A DNA stretch of 64,000 nucleotides from Lewinellaceae bacterium (GTDB taxonomy: Bacteria > Bacteroidota > Bacteroidia > Chitinophagales > Saprospiraceae): assembly GCA_020636325.1 (NCBI GenBank), contig JACJYC010000006.1, forward strand, positions 186,001 through 250,000. The letters are read 5' to 3'. The notes beneath the pieces were generated by a model, which worked only from the letters and a program-made list of their open reading frames with translations, was not told where the DNA came from and made no database searches. Positions 32,592-44,286 of the stretch are shown piece after piece. The first letter of the stretch is position 1. Each line of letters opens with the position of its first letter. Made by a program: the position numbers and the translations under genes.

Positions 32592-33048
32592 TTAATTTTT
32601 TTTTCTCTGCAAAATAATTTTCCATTCCACCATTCTTTATCGATTACGGCCTGGTTTTTCTCATAAAAGCAATGGCCGGTTTATTCCAGTCCAGGACCTG
32701 CCATTTCACCAGTTTGCAGCCCAGCGCTTCGGCTTCCAGGAGCAGCGCGTCAAACAATTGTTGGCCGATGCCTTCCCGCCTGGCATCCGGTTTGACAACG
32801 AAGTCTTCCAGGAACAGCATTTTGCCTTTCCAGGTGGAATAGGCCATATAATAAAGGGTCATGCCGACCACCAGGCCGTCCTTTTCGGCTACAAGCGCCT
32901 GGAAAATGCCGTCGGCCATGTCCTGCCGGTATTCTTCCCGGGTAGCGACGAATTCATGACCGGCTTTTTCGTAAACGGCCAGTTCCCGTACCAGATCGTG
33001 GATCGCCGGAATGTCCTCCGGACCCGCTTTTCGGATATTGCACTTCAT
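32592..33048 (-). CDS. GNAT N-acetyltransferase, diamine acetyltransferase-like (one frame interruption)
   Basis: An acetyl-CoA dependent acetyltransferase resembling spermidine/spermine or thialysine acetyltransferases. FLEDFVVKPDARREGIGQQL is the acetyl-CoA binding V/I-x-x-x-x-R-x-x-G-x-G/A region, and VLDWNKPAIAFYEK is typical of the SSAT-like branch. The raw frame stops at 32644 as AFMRKTRP. Adding one T near 32660 gives AFYEKNQAVIDKEWWNGKLF, the expected C-terminus, ending about 32592. Length is about 152 residues. Confidence 0.8.
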
Positions 33049-33090
33049 GCAGGGGATTTGATGATGCGTTGAAAGATCAATGGTTTGCCG

Positions 33091-33600
33091 TCAGTAGGCG
33101 CCTTTTAATTTGCGCTTGTAATAGTCGACTCCGGCGCCGTAGACCCAGCCTGCGTGCCCGCGCCCCTGGACTTTTACCCAGGGTTCGTTGGCGGTGATGG
33201 CGCCCAGGTTGATCTCGTAGGTGGAGTCGGTCACCTCATTCAGGAAGTTGACCTCTTCATATAATTTCAATTCGGCCAGCACCTTTCCGTTCAGGTTCGG
33301 CGTGTCCCGGAGTTTGAGGCCCTCGATGGTCACGTAAAGCGGTGTGGTTTTTTCGCGGATGACCTGGCTGGGCGCCTGTACGGCCGGAGAAGCGGCGGGT
33401 TGAGGCGTGGTTGCAGGCTGGTCGAGCGGTTGCTCCTGCGCCGTAGCCAGCGAGTCCTCATAGGCTTCAAGGGCGGCACGCGCCTTGTATTCGGTTTTAG
33501 CAGAGCTGCATTTCGAAACGGCCCAGATGATGAAGGAAATGAAGAAAATGCCGATGATCAAAACCTCGACTCTGGCGGTGAATTTTCTGTTCGTGGCCAT
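33091..33600 (-). CDS. Membrane-anchored SH3-domain protein
   Basis: A 169-residue protein with an N-terminal transmembrane anchor (VEVLIIGIFFISFIIWAV), a Pro/Gln/Ala-rich linker (about residues 55-85), and a C-terminal bacterial SH3-type domain (LYVTIEGLKLRDTPNLNGKV ... WVKVQGRGHAGWVYGAGVDYY). Such domains bind peptidoglycan or protein partners in the envelope. The start at 33600 (MATNRKF) is preferred to 33708. The exact role is unknown. Confidence 0.75.
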   Translation of the reverse strand: MATNRKFTARVEVLIIGIFFISFIIWAVSKCSSAKTEYKARAALEAYEDSLATAQEQPLDQPATTPQPAASPAVQAPSQVIREKTTPLYVTIEGLKLRDTPNLNGKVLAELKLYEEVNFLNEVTDSTYEINLGAITANEPWVKVQGRGHAGWVYGAGVDYYKRKLKGAY

Positions 33601-33802
33601 AACCGGATTAATTTTGATACAAAGATTGTTAATAAAACAGAAAAATAATAACTTTGTGGCATTCGGCTGAGTCAAAAGTTGACGCTTGTACCCGTAGCTT
33701 CCCATCAAAGACGTTAAACCCGGACCGATCCGGGCCTATTTTTCCATCCATTTCGAAGAACGCCGGAAATTTTCCAAAAATCCTGATAACAAACCATTTG
33801 GG

Positions 33803-34897
33803 ATGGACCATTTGTTGCACCCCATTGCCCTGACCATGATCCCCAAGGTCGGCCCGGTCACCGCCAGGCAGCTGGTCAGTTATTGCGGCAGCCCGCGAGC
33901 CGTATTCGAAGCCGGGAAAAAAGAACTCCTGGCCATTCCCGGCATCGGCCCCCAGATCACAACCGCGGTCCTGGAGCAGAAAGTCCTTTTGCAAGCCGAG
34001 CGCGAACTGGAATTTATCGATCAACATGGGATTACGGCCTGTTCTTACCTGGACCCCGGCTATCCCGAACGCCTCAAGCCCCTGTACGACAGCCCTGTCA
34101 TGCTCTATTTTCAAGGGCAGGCCGACCTGAACGCGCTCCGGACGGTAGCCATTGTCGGCACCTGAAACCGACCCCTACGGGGTCAGCGTTTGCGAAGAGG
34201 TCATTGAGTCCCTCGCGGCGCTGAATGTGCAGATCATCAGCGGACTGGCGTTCGGGATCGACATCGCTGCCCATAAAAATGCACCGAACTGGGCATCCCG
34301 ACGATCGGCGTTCTGGGGCATGGCCTGGGCATGGTGTACCCGGCGCAGCACCGGCCTGTTGCCCGGCGCATGATGGAAAACGGCGGACTGCTGACCGAGT
34401 TCACCAGCCAGGTGATGCCCGAGCGGGAGCATTTCCCGTTGAGAAACAGGATCATTGCCGGATTGTGCGATGCGCTGGTGGTCATTGAAACCGCCGAGAA
34501 AGGCGGTTCGATGATCTCCGCATTTTATGCCAACGAGTACAACCGCGACGTGTTTGCCGTACCGGGCAGGATCCGGGATCCGGCAGCCAGGGGGTGCAAC
34601 AACCTGATCAAAAGCCACCGGGCCGCTTTGCTGAGCGAACCGGCGGATATCGGGTATGTCATGCGGTGGGACGGCCCCCTGAAAGGCAAAGGCCTGCAGC
34701 GGCAGTTGTTTGTAGAGCTGGACCCGGAAGAGGAAATAGTCGTAAATTTGCTCCGCGAAAACCCTGAGTGCGGGATCGACTTCCTCCTCTGCCGGTGCGG
34801 TATGGCGGGCAGCATGCTGGCCGCGGTGCTGCTCAACCTGGAGTTCAAGGGCGTGGTGAGGGCCCTGCCGGGTAAGCGCTATGCCTGGACCGGTTGA
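33803..34897 (+). CDS. dprA: DNA-processing protein DprA/Smf (two frame interruptions)
   Basis: DprA loads RecA on incoming single-stranded DNA during natural transformation. The N-terminal helix-hairpin-helix region reads MIPKVGPVTARQLV and LLAIPGIGPQITTAV. The Rossmann-fold core has TVAIVGT-RKPTPYG, IISGLAFGIDIAAHK, FPLRNRIIAGLCDALVVIE, GSMISAFYANEYNRDVFAVPG and GCNNLI. A C-terminal winged-helix-like part follows. Breaks near 34165 and 34290 each shift one base. Repaired length is about 365 residues, as in homologues. Confidence 0.93.
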
Positions 34898-34983
34898 CCG
34901 CCTGTCGGGTTAATTCCAAAATTAAAAGTAACTTAACCCCGGATTTCACCCGAAGATCCGGGAAGGACGGAAAACAACATACT

Positions 34984-36098
34984 ATGCAAAGAAAATATCT
35001 CCTTTTGCCGCTGCTCCTGTTGCTGGCCGCATGCAGCCCCAACACGCCTCCTTTGACCAATTCGACGTTGAGCAATGATGAGCCTGTGGTCCGGAAGCAC
35101 CCCAAAAACATCATCCTGATGATCGGCGACGGCATGGGGCTGACCCAGATCACGGCCGGCCTGTACAAGAACGGCAACAAGCTCAACCTGGAAAAATTCC
35201 CGATTGTCGGCCTGCAAAAGTCGTATTCCGGCGATAACCTGGTCACCGACTCTGCTGCCGGCGCTACGGCGTTCTCTGCGGGCGTGAAGACCTACAACGG
35301 CGCCATCGGCGTAAGGATGGACTCTACGGCCGTCAAGACCATATTGGAAGAAGCCGAGGAACGGGGAATGGCCACCGGGATGATCGCCACGTCGACCATC
35401 GTGCATGCGACGCCGGCGGCTTTCATCGCCCATGTGAAATCCAGGAATGATTATGAGGACATTGCCGCGGACTTTCTGAAAACCAACATTGATTTTTTGT
35501 GGGAGGGCGGCAAGAGCTATTTTGATAAAAGAAAGGACGGCCGCGACCTGATCGGGGAATTGAGATCGAAAAACTATTTTGTATCCAGCACGGATGAGGA
35601 GGACCTGACCAAAGTGGCCGTGGATTTCAACCGGAATTTCGCCTTTTTACAGCGGATGCCGATCCGGCGCCGGTCTCGAAAGGAAGGGATTACCTGACGC
35701 CCGCCACCAAACTGGCTACCCTCTTTCTGGAGAAGAAAAGCGATAAAGGGTTCTTTTTGATGGTGGAAGGCTCCCAGATCGATTGGGGCGGCCATGGCAA
35801 CAATTCCGATTACATCATCTCGGAAATGATCGATTTCGACAAGGCCATCGGCGCCGCGCTCGATTTTGCCAAAGAGGACGGCGAAACCCTGATCGTTATT
35901 ACAGCCGACCACGAAACCGGCGGCTACGCCATCAATACCGGTTCGACGATGGACAATATCATCCCCGGGTTCACCACCAAAAGCCATACGGCTGTGCTCA
36001 TCCCCGTTTTCGCCTATGGGCCGGGTTCGGAGTTGTTTGGCGGGATCTATGAGAATACGGCCATTTATGACAAGATGCGGCTGGCTTTCGGGTTTTAA
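34984..36098 (+). CDS. Alkaline phosphatase lipoprotein (frame interruption)
   Basis: A secreted metal-dependent phosphomonoesterase of the PhoA-like family. The lipoprotein signal is MQRKYLLLPLLLLLAAC. Active-site motifs are NIILMIGDGMG (metal ligand), TDSAAGATAFSAG (catalytic Ser), EGSQIDWGGHGN and ITADHETGGYA, with a final His in FTTKSHTAVL. The frame breaks near 35650-35690 between NFAFLQ and the section PAPVSKG, and repair gives one protein of about 371 residues. It lies 86 bases after dprA. The family scavenges phosphate; no Pho box could be identified. Confidence 0.92.
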
Positions 36099-36419
36099 CG
36101 GCATTTGAAATTGTCTGCCAGCATACAATTTTGCAACGAATATCAAATCAACGCAATATGTCAGGTTGTTGAAAGGACTGTTAAAACAGTTGGTTTTAAA
36201 GGCTATGGAGGCCAATTCCAGATTTTTGCAAGATCCCTAAAATTAGAGCGGAAGTAGATGTCGCCGCTGATCGAATCAAAAAATTAACACAAAAAAAATT
36301 TGGAATTTTTAAATTTGCCCTTTCCTTAGGCTAGAGCGACAAGTAGCCCCCAATCCAAAAATTCGCCGAATCTCCCCAAGAGACATCTTTTATTTCGTAC
36401 ACTGTGCAACAAAGGTTTC
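36099..36419. other. AT-rich leader region before the giant adhesin gene
   Basis: A 320-base gene-free region. TAAATTTG at 36310-36317 fits the -7 consensus, about 100 bases before the start codon, without a TTTG at -33. No other element is seen. Confidence 0.35.
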
Positions 36420-39400
36420 ATGAAAAAAATCGTACTGCTGCTATCAGGACTTTTTTCATTTTTAATTTATGGGGGCAAATGCCTCCGGGATCATGTCCAC
36501 CCAACCCGGCGCTCGCCAGTTTTTGTTCAGACGCATGCGTGGTATGCGACCTAACCGGGTACTCCTCGATCAACGCCGCCACCATCCTCGGTCAGGCCCC
36601 TCCCGGGTTCTGCGCCGGCCAGTTGCACAACACGCAATGGGTCGGATTTATCGCGGGCAGCGCCAACCTGACCCTGCGCATCGACGTATATGCCTGCAAC
36701 CAGGGTGACGGGCTTCAGATCGGGATCTACAATACCGTCGACTGTTCCTCCTTCCAGCTGGTCAGCAACTGCGACGACCAGGTTCCAGGGAATACCTCCC
36801 AGAACTTTGTCGCCAACAACCTGACCCCGGGCGGGATCTACTTCCTGGTCATTGACGGCGCCTTCGGCGACATTTGTCAGTTCGACGTTACGGTTCTTTC
36901 GGGTCGGTTACCGCCCCCAGATCACTTCAGGGTGACGGATATCCAGTACCCGACCCCCGTGTGCCCGGGCGGCAACGTCACCTTCAGCGCAACCGACGTA
37001 TTCGGCGCCGGTGTCTATACCTGGACCCAGGACGGCAACGTGATCGGCTACGACCAGCAGGTCAACCTCAACATGCCCAATTTCGAAACCTCGTTCCAAT
37101 TGTGCGTCACCCCGTCGAACCCCTGCAGCGCCGACGGCCCGCAGTATTGCGAAACGATCGTGGTGGAATACCCTGACCCCGAGCAGATCAACGAGACCAT
37201 CTGCCAGGGCGAAACCTATTCCTACCAGGGGCATTCCTACAATACCACCGGCAACTATATGTTCACGTACGTGGACGGGAACGGATGCGACCAGCCGGTT
37301 GAACTCAGCCTGACCGTAGAACAACCTACGCAATCGTTTGTGGAGGCCGAGATCTGCGAAGGCACGGAATACTACGTGGGCAACACGGGCTTCTCCAATT
37401 CCACGTTTATGCAGCCCGTTCACCTGCAGTCGGCCAACGGCTGCGACAGTACGGTGTTCCTGACCCTGACGGTCAATCCGACCTACTTTGAATACGACCC
37501 CCAGGCCATCTGCCAGGGTGAAAGTTATACCATTTCGGACGGCAGTACGAGTTATACGTTTACCCAGTCCACCACCGACGTATTTACCCTCCAATCCTCG
37601 GAGGGGTGCGACAGCCTGGTTTATCTCGAACTCACGGTGTATCCCGCGCCCGCGCCGGTCAACATCGCTCCGGTGATCTGCGCCGGCCAGACCTATACGG
37701 TCGGCTTTGAGACCTTCTCTACCTCCGGGTTCCGGCAGATCCTCCTGGAGTCGGTGGGCGGTTGTGACAGCATCGTCAACCTGACCCTCACCGTCCGGCC
37801 GCCGCTGGTGACCAACCTCGGTACGGTGCAGATCTGCGGCGGCAGTTCCTATTCGGTCGGCGGCACGCCCTATAACACAGCCGGCACCTACTCGAAAGTG
37901 ATTGCCTCCTCCACCGGCTGCGACAGTACCGTTAATTTCACGTTGCAGGTGTTGCCAACACCGACCGTGAACGTGACGGACTATTTCTGTGAAGGCGGGT
38001 CCTATTCCTTTGCCGGAAATACTTTGACCACCCCGGGCAATTACCAGGGAAGTTTCGTGACGGGACTCGGCTGCGACAGCGTGGTCAACCTTACCCTGGT
38101 GGAACTCCAGAACGCCACCACGAACCTTCAGGAAACCCGCTGTTTCGGCGAGACCTTCTCGGTCGGCGATTCGACCTATACCCAGTCCGGGCAATATACC
38201 CAGACCTTTGCCGCGGCCAACGGCTGCGACAGCATTGTCAATCTGGACCTGACCATAAGGAACGAAATCCTGACCGACCTGCCGGCCACCATCTGTGCCG
38301 GCCAAACCTATACGGTCGGCAGTTCCAATTTTGATACCACAGGCACGTATACCGTGGTCCTTACCGCGGCCAACGGTTGCGACAGTACCGTCAACCTCGA
38401 CCTGACCGTGCTTCCGCTCAGCCATACCGACCTGACGGTGGCCGTCTGCAACGGACAGACCTATACCGTCGGCTCCCAAACCTTCAATGCCAGCGGCAAC
38501 TACAACGTTACCCTCATGGCCGCCAACGGCTGCGACAGTACCATCGCCCTGAACCTGACCGTAAGGCCGAAGATCCAGTCCAACCGGAATGCCACCATTT
38601 GCAGCGGCTCCAGCTTTACGCTCGGCGGACAGACCTTCACGGACGCCGGCAGCTATCAGGTTCAATTTATGTCGGTAACGGGTTGCGACAGTACGGTCAA
38701 CCTGACCCTGACCGTTGAGGATGTCCTGATTGAAAGCGCAATAGTGGAGCTTTGCGAGGGGGAATCGTACCCGGTCGGCGATTCGACCTACACCGTTTCC
38801 GGGCAATACCAGAATTCATTTATTACACCCCAGGGCTGCGACAGCCTCTTTATGCTGGACCTGACCGTCCATCCGACAAAATACACCGACCTGTCGCCCA
38901 GCATCTGCAACGGCGAAACCTTTGCCATGGGCGGAACGGATTATGCCGCGACGGGCGTCTACCAGACGACCCTCCAGCAAGCCGGTACCGGGTGTGACAG
39001 CGTAGTCACGTTGAACCTGACGGTGCTGGCAACCCCGGAAACCTTCCTTGCCCCCAGCATTTGCGACGGCGATTCCTTTACGGTCGGCGCCTCGGTTTAC
39101 CAGACTGCCGGCAGCTACGTCGACGTTCTGACGGCTGCCAACGGCTGCGACAGTACCGTTTACCTTGACCTGACCATCCTGGATGTGCCGGAAACCTTCC
39201 TGACACCCACCATTTGCGACGGCGAGGTCTATACCGTCGGTACGACCGATTATACAACAACCGGTTCGTTCACCGAAATCCTGACGGCTGCCAACGGTTG
39301 CGACAGTATCGTGCACCTGGATCTGACGGTTTTGCCGAACGCTTCCTCGACCGTCAACGCCCTGATCTGCCAGGGAGAAACCTATACGCTGAACGGAACG

Positions 39401-41860
39401 CCGTACACCGCCACCGGCCAGTATGCCACCGTATTGCCGGCCGCCAACGGCTGCGACAGTACCGTTACGCTCAACCTGACGGTAGCGCCGGTCAAACAGA
39501 ACAATATCGTAGCCAGCATCTGCCAGAACGGCTCCTACACGGTGGGCAGCTCCGTGTATACCCAAACCGGCATCTACCGGGATACCCTCAGCACTTCGTT
39601 CGGCTGCGACAGCATCATCGTCCTGGACCTGACCGTTACCGATTTCTACCAAACCAATCTCAACATTTCCCTCTGTGAAGGGGAATCCTATACGGTGGGA
39701 ACGAGCACCTACGAACAGACCGGCATGTACGTCGACCAGTTCACCTCGCAGGACGGTTGCGACAGCTTCGTCAACCTCAACCTGACCATCCTGCCGATCC
39801 CGGTGACCGACCTGGCGCCGGCCATTTGCGACGGCGAGACTTACACGGTCGGCAGTTCGGTATATACGGTTTCGGGGATTTATCAGGATGTCCTGACGGG
39901 CTGCCTCGGGTTGCGACAGTATCGTCAACCTCGACCTGACGGTGATCCCGATTCCGGAAGTATTCCTCACGCCGGCCATCTGCGACGGCGAGACCTATTC
40001 AGTCGGAACTTCCGATTATACGGTTGAGGGGACCTATACCGATGTGCTGACCGCGGCCAGCGGTTGTGACAGCATCGTTCATCTGGACCTTACGGTTTTC
40101 CCGATTCCGGAAACCAACCTGGATATTACCATTTGTGACGGAGAGACCTATTCAGTCGGAACCTCTCAATATACCGCTTCCGGAAATTACGCCGACGTAC
40201 TGACGGCATTTACGGGCTGCGACAGTATCGTCAACCTGGCGTTGACTGTATTGGCCATTCCGGAAACCTTCCTCACCGAAGCCATTTGCCAGGGCGACCA
40301 GTTCCAGGTCGGCGGTTCGGTGTATACCGATGCAGGCCAGTACCAGGATGTACTGGTGGCTGCCAGCGGTTGCGACAGTATTGTGCACCTGGATCTGACG
40401 GTCAACCCCGTTTTTGATGTTGTGCTGAATGAAGACATCTGCGACACGGACAGCTTTACGGTCGGAACTTCCAGCTTCAGCACGCCGGGATCCTATTCCG
40501 TTGTCCTGAGCACGGTGAACGGCTGCGACAGCGTCATCACCCTGAACCTGAGCAATCACCCCTGCCAGTTGCAGTGGACCAGCGCGGCCGAAGCGACCTC
40601 CTGCGCCGGCGGAGCCGACGGGGTATTGGAATTCTCCATGACCATCGGTACGCCGCCGTATCAATACACCCTTGAAACACAGGCAGGTACAACGATCACG
40701 TCCGGGACCCTGGACCTGAACGGTTCTCCGATATCGTTCAATAACCTGGCGCCGGGCAATTACAAGGTGTCGGTCGTTGACAGTTACGGCATTACCGCCG
40801 ATTTCACAGAAACGGTGACCCAACCCGCCCAGCTGACGGCCCAGATCACCCATGTATCTCAATTCGGCCAGTACCATATCAGTTGCCCGGAAGAATCCGA
40901 CGGCGCGCTCGGCGCCACGGTACAGGGCGGTACGCCGCCGTATGCCTACGCCTGGAGCAACGGCTCCGCTTCTGCCGGTCCGCAAGGCCTCACGGCAGGC
41001 GACTATACGGTGACGATAACGGACCAGAAGGGCTGCCAGGTAACGGCGTCCTCTACGCTGCTGGCGCCGCCTCCGATCGAGGCCTCCCTGACTTCGGTTG
41101 ATCCGGCATGCTTCGGCGACAAGGTCGGGCAGATCCAGGTTGTGGATGTGACGGGTGGGGTAACGCCCTACGTATATGCCATTAATTCGAGGCCGTTCAG
41201 TTCTGCGCCGTTGTTTGCCAATCTGGATGTTGGCGTGTATAACGTCAAGGTCCAGGATGCCGCCGGCTGCGAATGGAGCCAGGAAATCACGATCAATCAA
41301 CCGGAAGAACTTGTGGTGGACCTGGGCCCGGATGTCACCATCAGCCTCGGGGATGAACTGGAACTCAACGCCCAGACGTCCTATGAGGTCAACCTGTTCA
41401 AATGGTCCTCAACCGTACCGGTGGTTTGCTTCGGCGACACCCTGGATTCCAACTGCCCGGACCCGATCGTGGCGCCGATGGAAACCTCGGTCTTTGCGTC
41501 AGCGTAGCCGATGACAAGGGCTGTACGGCCTCGGATAAGATCACGGTCTATGTTTCCAAGGACCGGCCCGTCTACATTCCCAACGCCTTCTCACCGGATG
41601 GCGACGGGGTCAATGACGTATTCATGATCCAGGCGAAGGGAAGCGTTGTCACTAACGTCAAGTCCTTCCTGATCTTCAACCGGTGGGGTGAATCCATGTT
41701 CGAACTCTATAATTTCCAGCCCAACGACCCGGTTTACGGCTGGGACGGTACCCACCGCGGGCGCCTGCTGAATGCCGGCGTATACGTCTTCTTCGCCGAA
41801 GTGGAATTCATTGACGGTGAAACGGTGCTGTATAAAGGCGATGTGACGTTGATGAGGTAG
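36420..41860 (+). CDS. Giant T9SS-secreted repeat adhesin with gliding-motility type C-terminal domain
   Basis: A surface protein of about 1,813 residues. ATG 36420 encodes the signal peptide MKKIVLLLSGLFSFLIYG. Adding one G to the GGGGG run near 36473 joins it to QMPPGSCPPNPALASFC. A pre-peptidase-like domain (to about residue 160) and an Ig-like part follow, then 22 tandem repeats of about 51 residues (about 37180-40560). The repeat consensus is ICxGExYxVG...GxY...L...NGCDSxVxLxLTV, with two Cys per repeat. Three SprB-type repeats come next (GGTPPYAYAWSNG, LTAGDYTVTITD). The end is the type-B sorting domain (IPNAFSPDGDGVNDVF, FNRWGESMFE, GVYVFFAEV). Other breaks are near 39905 and 41500. 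It is probably exported by the type IX system and used in adhesion or gliding. Confidence 0.9.
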
Positions 41861-41877
41861 ATGACTGTTGACAGTTG

Positions 41878-41918
41878 TTAGTCGTAAGTCGTAAGTTGTA
41901 AGTTGTAAGTCGTAAGTG
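41878..41918. repeat. Heptamer array GTCGTAA/GTTGTAA
   Basis: Five to six tandem heptamers follow the adhesin stop. It is the reverse-complement form of the array at 62140-62240, and the same word is embedded in each 526-bp unit. Confidence 0.7.
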
Positions 41919-42009
41919 GGGTAAGGCAATGGGGCGGCTAAACAACGGCGGCGCGGGCTGTCAGGTCTGCGTCCGTGCGTTGGTAGCATTCGGGGTGCAT
42001 TTTGCGATT

Positions 42010-43900
42010 CCGGCCTGTAGGGCTGGTATGTGATTGCTCCAAACCGGCAACATTTCCGAACCGGCCCCATTAAAAATGGATAGAATGGATTTCAACGGGC
42101 GTCGCAGATCTTCATATACCGGCCCTACAGGCCGGTGGCTTGCGTCGTTGCCGGGGTGCTACAGGTATTGCGATCCTAACGGACCGCTGTACCGGGCAGC
42201 TCAATCAGGGGAAAGGCATCCATATTGCGAATGCAAATCGGAGAGGTCCATTTTTGTTACGCGAAAGGGCCGTCGTAAGTCGTAACGGAGCTTTCGCGTA
42301 AGGAGATCCATCCTTCATGACAAAACAGCCGTGCGGGCCTTTAGGTCCGTCAAATCAAGGTTAAAGGATAAAGTAGAAAGGTTAAAGAAACTAAATGGCA
42401 GCTGCGTTTGTACCAAAGAACATATGTTTAATGGCTGCCGGCCCAAGGTTAAAGATTTTAGAACTCCCCTGTCTGAAAAACGTCCGTGCGGGCCGTCAGG
42501 TCCGTCTTGTTGGTAGCGGTTTGAATATTGGGTTTCCGGCCTGTAGGGCCGGTATGTGATTGCTCCAAACCGGCAACATTTCCGAACCGGCCCATTAAAA
42601 ATGCATAGAATGGATTTCAACGGGCGTCGCAGATCTTCATATACCGGCCCTACAGGCCGGTGGCTTACGTCGTTGCCGTGTTGCTACAGGTATTGCGATC
42701 CTAACGGACCGCTGTACCGGGCAGCTCAATCAGGGGAAAGGCATCCGTATTGCGAATGCAAATCGGAGAAGTCCATTTTTGTTACGCGAAAGGGCCGTCG
42801 TAAGTCGTAACGGAGCTTTCGCGTAAGAGATCCATCCTTCATGACAAAACAGCCGTGCGGGCCTTTAGGTCCGCCAAATCAAGGTTAAAGGATAAAGTAA
42901 AGAAAAGGTTAAGAAACTAAATGGCAGCTGCGTTTGTACCAAAGAACATATGTTTAATGGCTGCCGGCCCAAGGTTAAAGATTTTAGAACTCCCCTGTCT
43001 GAAAAACGTCCGTGCGGGCCGTCAGGTCCGTCTTGTTGGTAGCGGTTTGAATATTGGGTTCCCGGCCTGTAGGGCCGGTATCTGATTGCTCCAAACCGGC
43101 AACATTTCCGAACCGGCCCCATTAAAAATGGATAGAATGGATTTCAACGGGCGTCGCAGATCTTCATATACCGGCCCTACAGGCCGGTGGCTTACGTCGT
43201 TGCCGGGGTGCTACAGGTATTGCGATCCTAACGGACCGCTGTACCGGGCAGCTCAATCAGGGGAAAGGCATCCGTATTGCGAATGCAAATCGGAGAAGTC
43301 CATTTTTGTTACGCGAAAGGGCCGTCGTAAGTCGTAACGGAGCTTTCGCGTAAGGACATCCATCCTTCATGACAAAACAGCCGTGCGGGCCTTTAGGTCC
43401 GCCAAATCAAGGTTAAAGGATAAAGTAGAAAGGTTAAAGAAACTAAATGGCAGCTGCGTTTGTACCAAAGAACATATGTTTAATGGCTGCCGGCCCAAGG
43501 TTAAAGATTTTAGAACTCCCCTGTCTGAAAAACGTCCGTGCGGGCCGTCAGGTCCGTCTTGTTGGTAGCGGTTTGAATATTGGGTTCCCGGCCTGTAGGG
43601 CCGGTATGTGATTGCTCCAAACCGGCAACATTTCCGAACCGGCCCCATTAAAAATGGATAGAAAGGATTTCAACGGGCGTCGCAGATCTTCATATACCGG
43701 CCCTACAGGCCGGTGGCTTACGTCGTTGCCGGGGTGCTACAGGTATTGCGATCCTAACGGACCGCTGTACCGGGCAGCTCAATCAGGGGAAAGGCATCCG
43801 GGCCGGAGAATCCATTTTGTTACGCGAAAGGGGCCGTCGTAAGTCGTAACGGAGCTTTCGCGTAAGGACATCCATTTCATGACAAAACAGCCGTGATGGG
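42010..43900. repeat. 526-bp tandem repeat array, 3 full and 1 partial unit
   Basis: Landmark sequences recur exactly 526 bases apart: units begin at 42010, 42536, 43062 and 43588, and the last decays after about 43800. Each unit holds a 20-bp perfect inverted repeat (for example 42536-42555 and 42641-42660) around an 85-base core. Each also holds a hairpin with arms TACGCGAAAG / CTTTCGCGTA around GTCGTAAGTCGTAAC, and a GTGCGGGCC...GGTCCG element. Small open frames of about 83 codons repeat in each unit but lack support as genes. The array lies between two convergent genes. Confidence 0.9.
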
Positions 43901-44286
43901 CCTAGAATAGATTTCAACGGGCGTCACAGATTCATATTCCGGCCCTAGGTTAGGCCGGTGGCTCCGTTCGGGTCGTTGCCGGGTGTATTGGGTTTCCGGC
44001 CTGTAACATTGCGATCCCAACGGACCGGCGATCGGCTGGGCAGCTCAATCGGGGAAAGGCATCCATATTGCGAATGCAAATCAAGGTATTGCGGTATTTC
44101 GTTATCGGAAAGGGCCGTCGCAAGTCGTCGTAAGTAAGGTGGGGGCGATTCGGCGGCGGGACGGGCTGGCGGGGTCCAGCGAAGTTGGTAGCATTCGGGG
44201 TGCATTTTTTGCGATTCCGGCCTGTAGGGCCTGTATGTGGACCGGAGGTGGTTCAATAAAGTGTTTTTCTCGCGCAGCTCCATCCA
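43900..44286. repeat. Degenerate remains of the 526-bp repeat
   Basis: Scrambled pieces of the unit (ttccggcctgta, gccggtggct, gggaaaggcatccatat, aagtcgtcgtaag) occur out of order and with many changes. No gene is seen. Confidence 0.6.

Noticed and set aside
36908..38806. 632-codon minus-strand open frame
   Set aside because: It is the antisense shadow of the repeat region of the adhesin, with periodic sequence mirroring the plus-strand repeats.
42556..43842. Repeated small protein family of about 83 residues encoded in each 526-bp unit
   Set aside because: The frames exist only because the DNA is a recent tandem repeat. There is no plausible start context, no recognisable fold, and each frame crosses hairpin palindromes.
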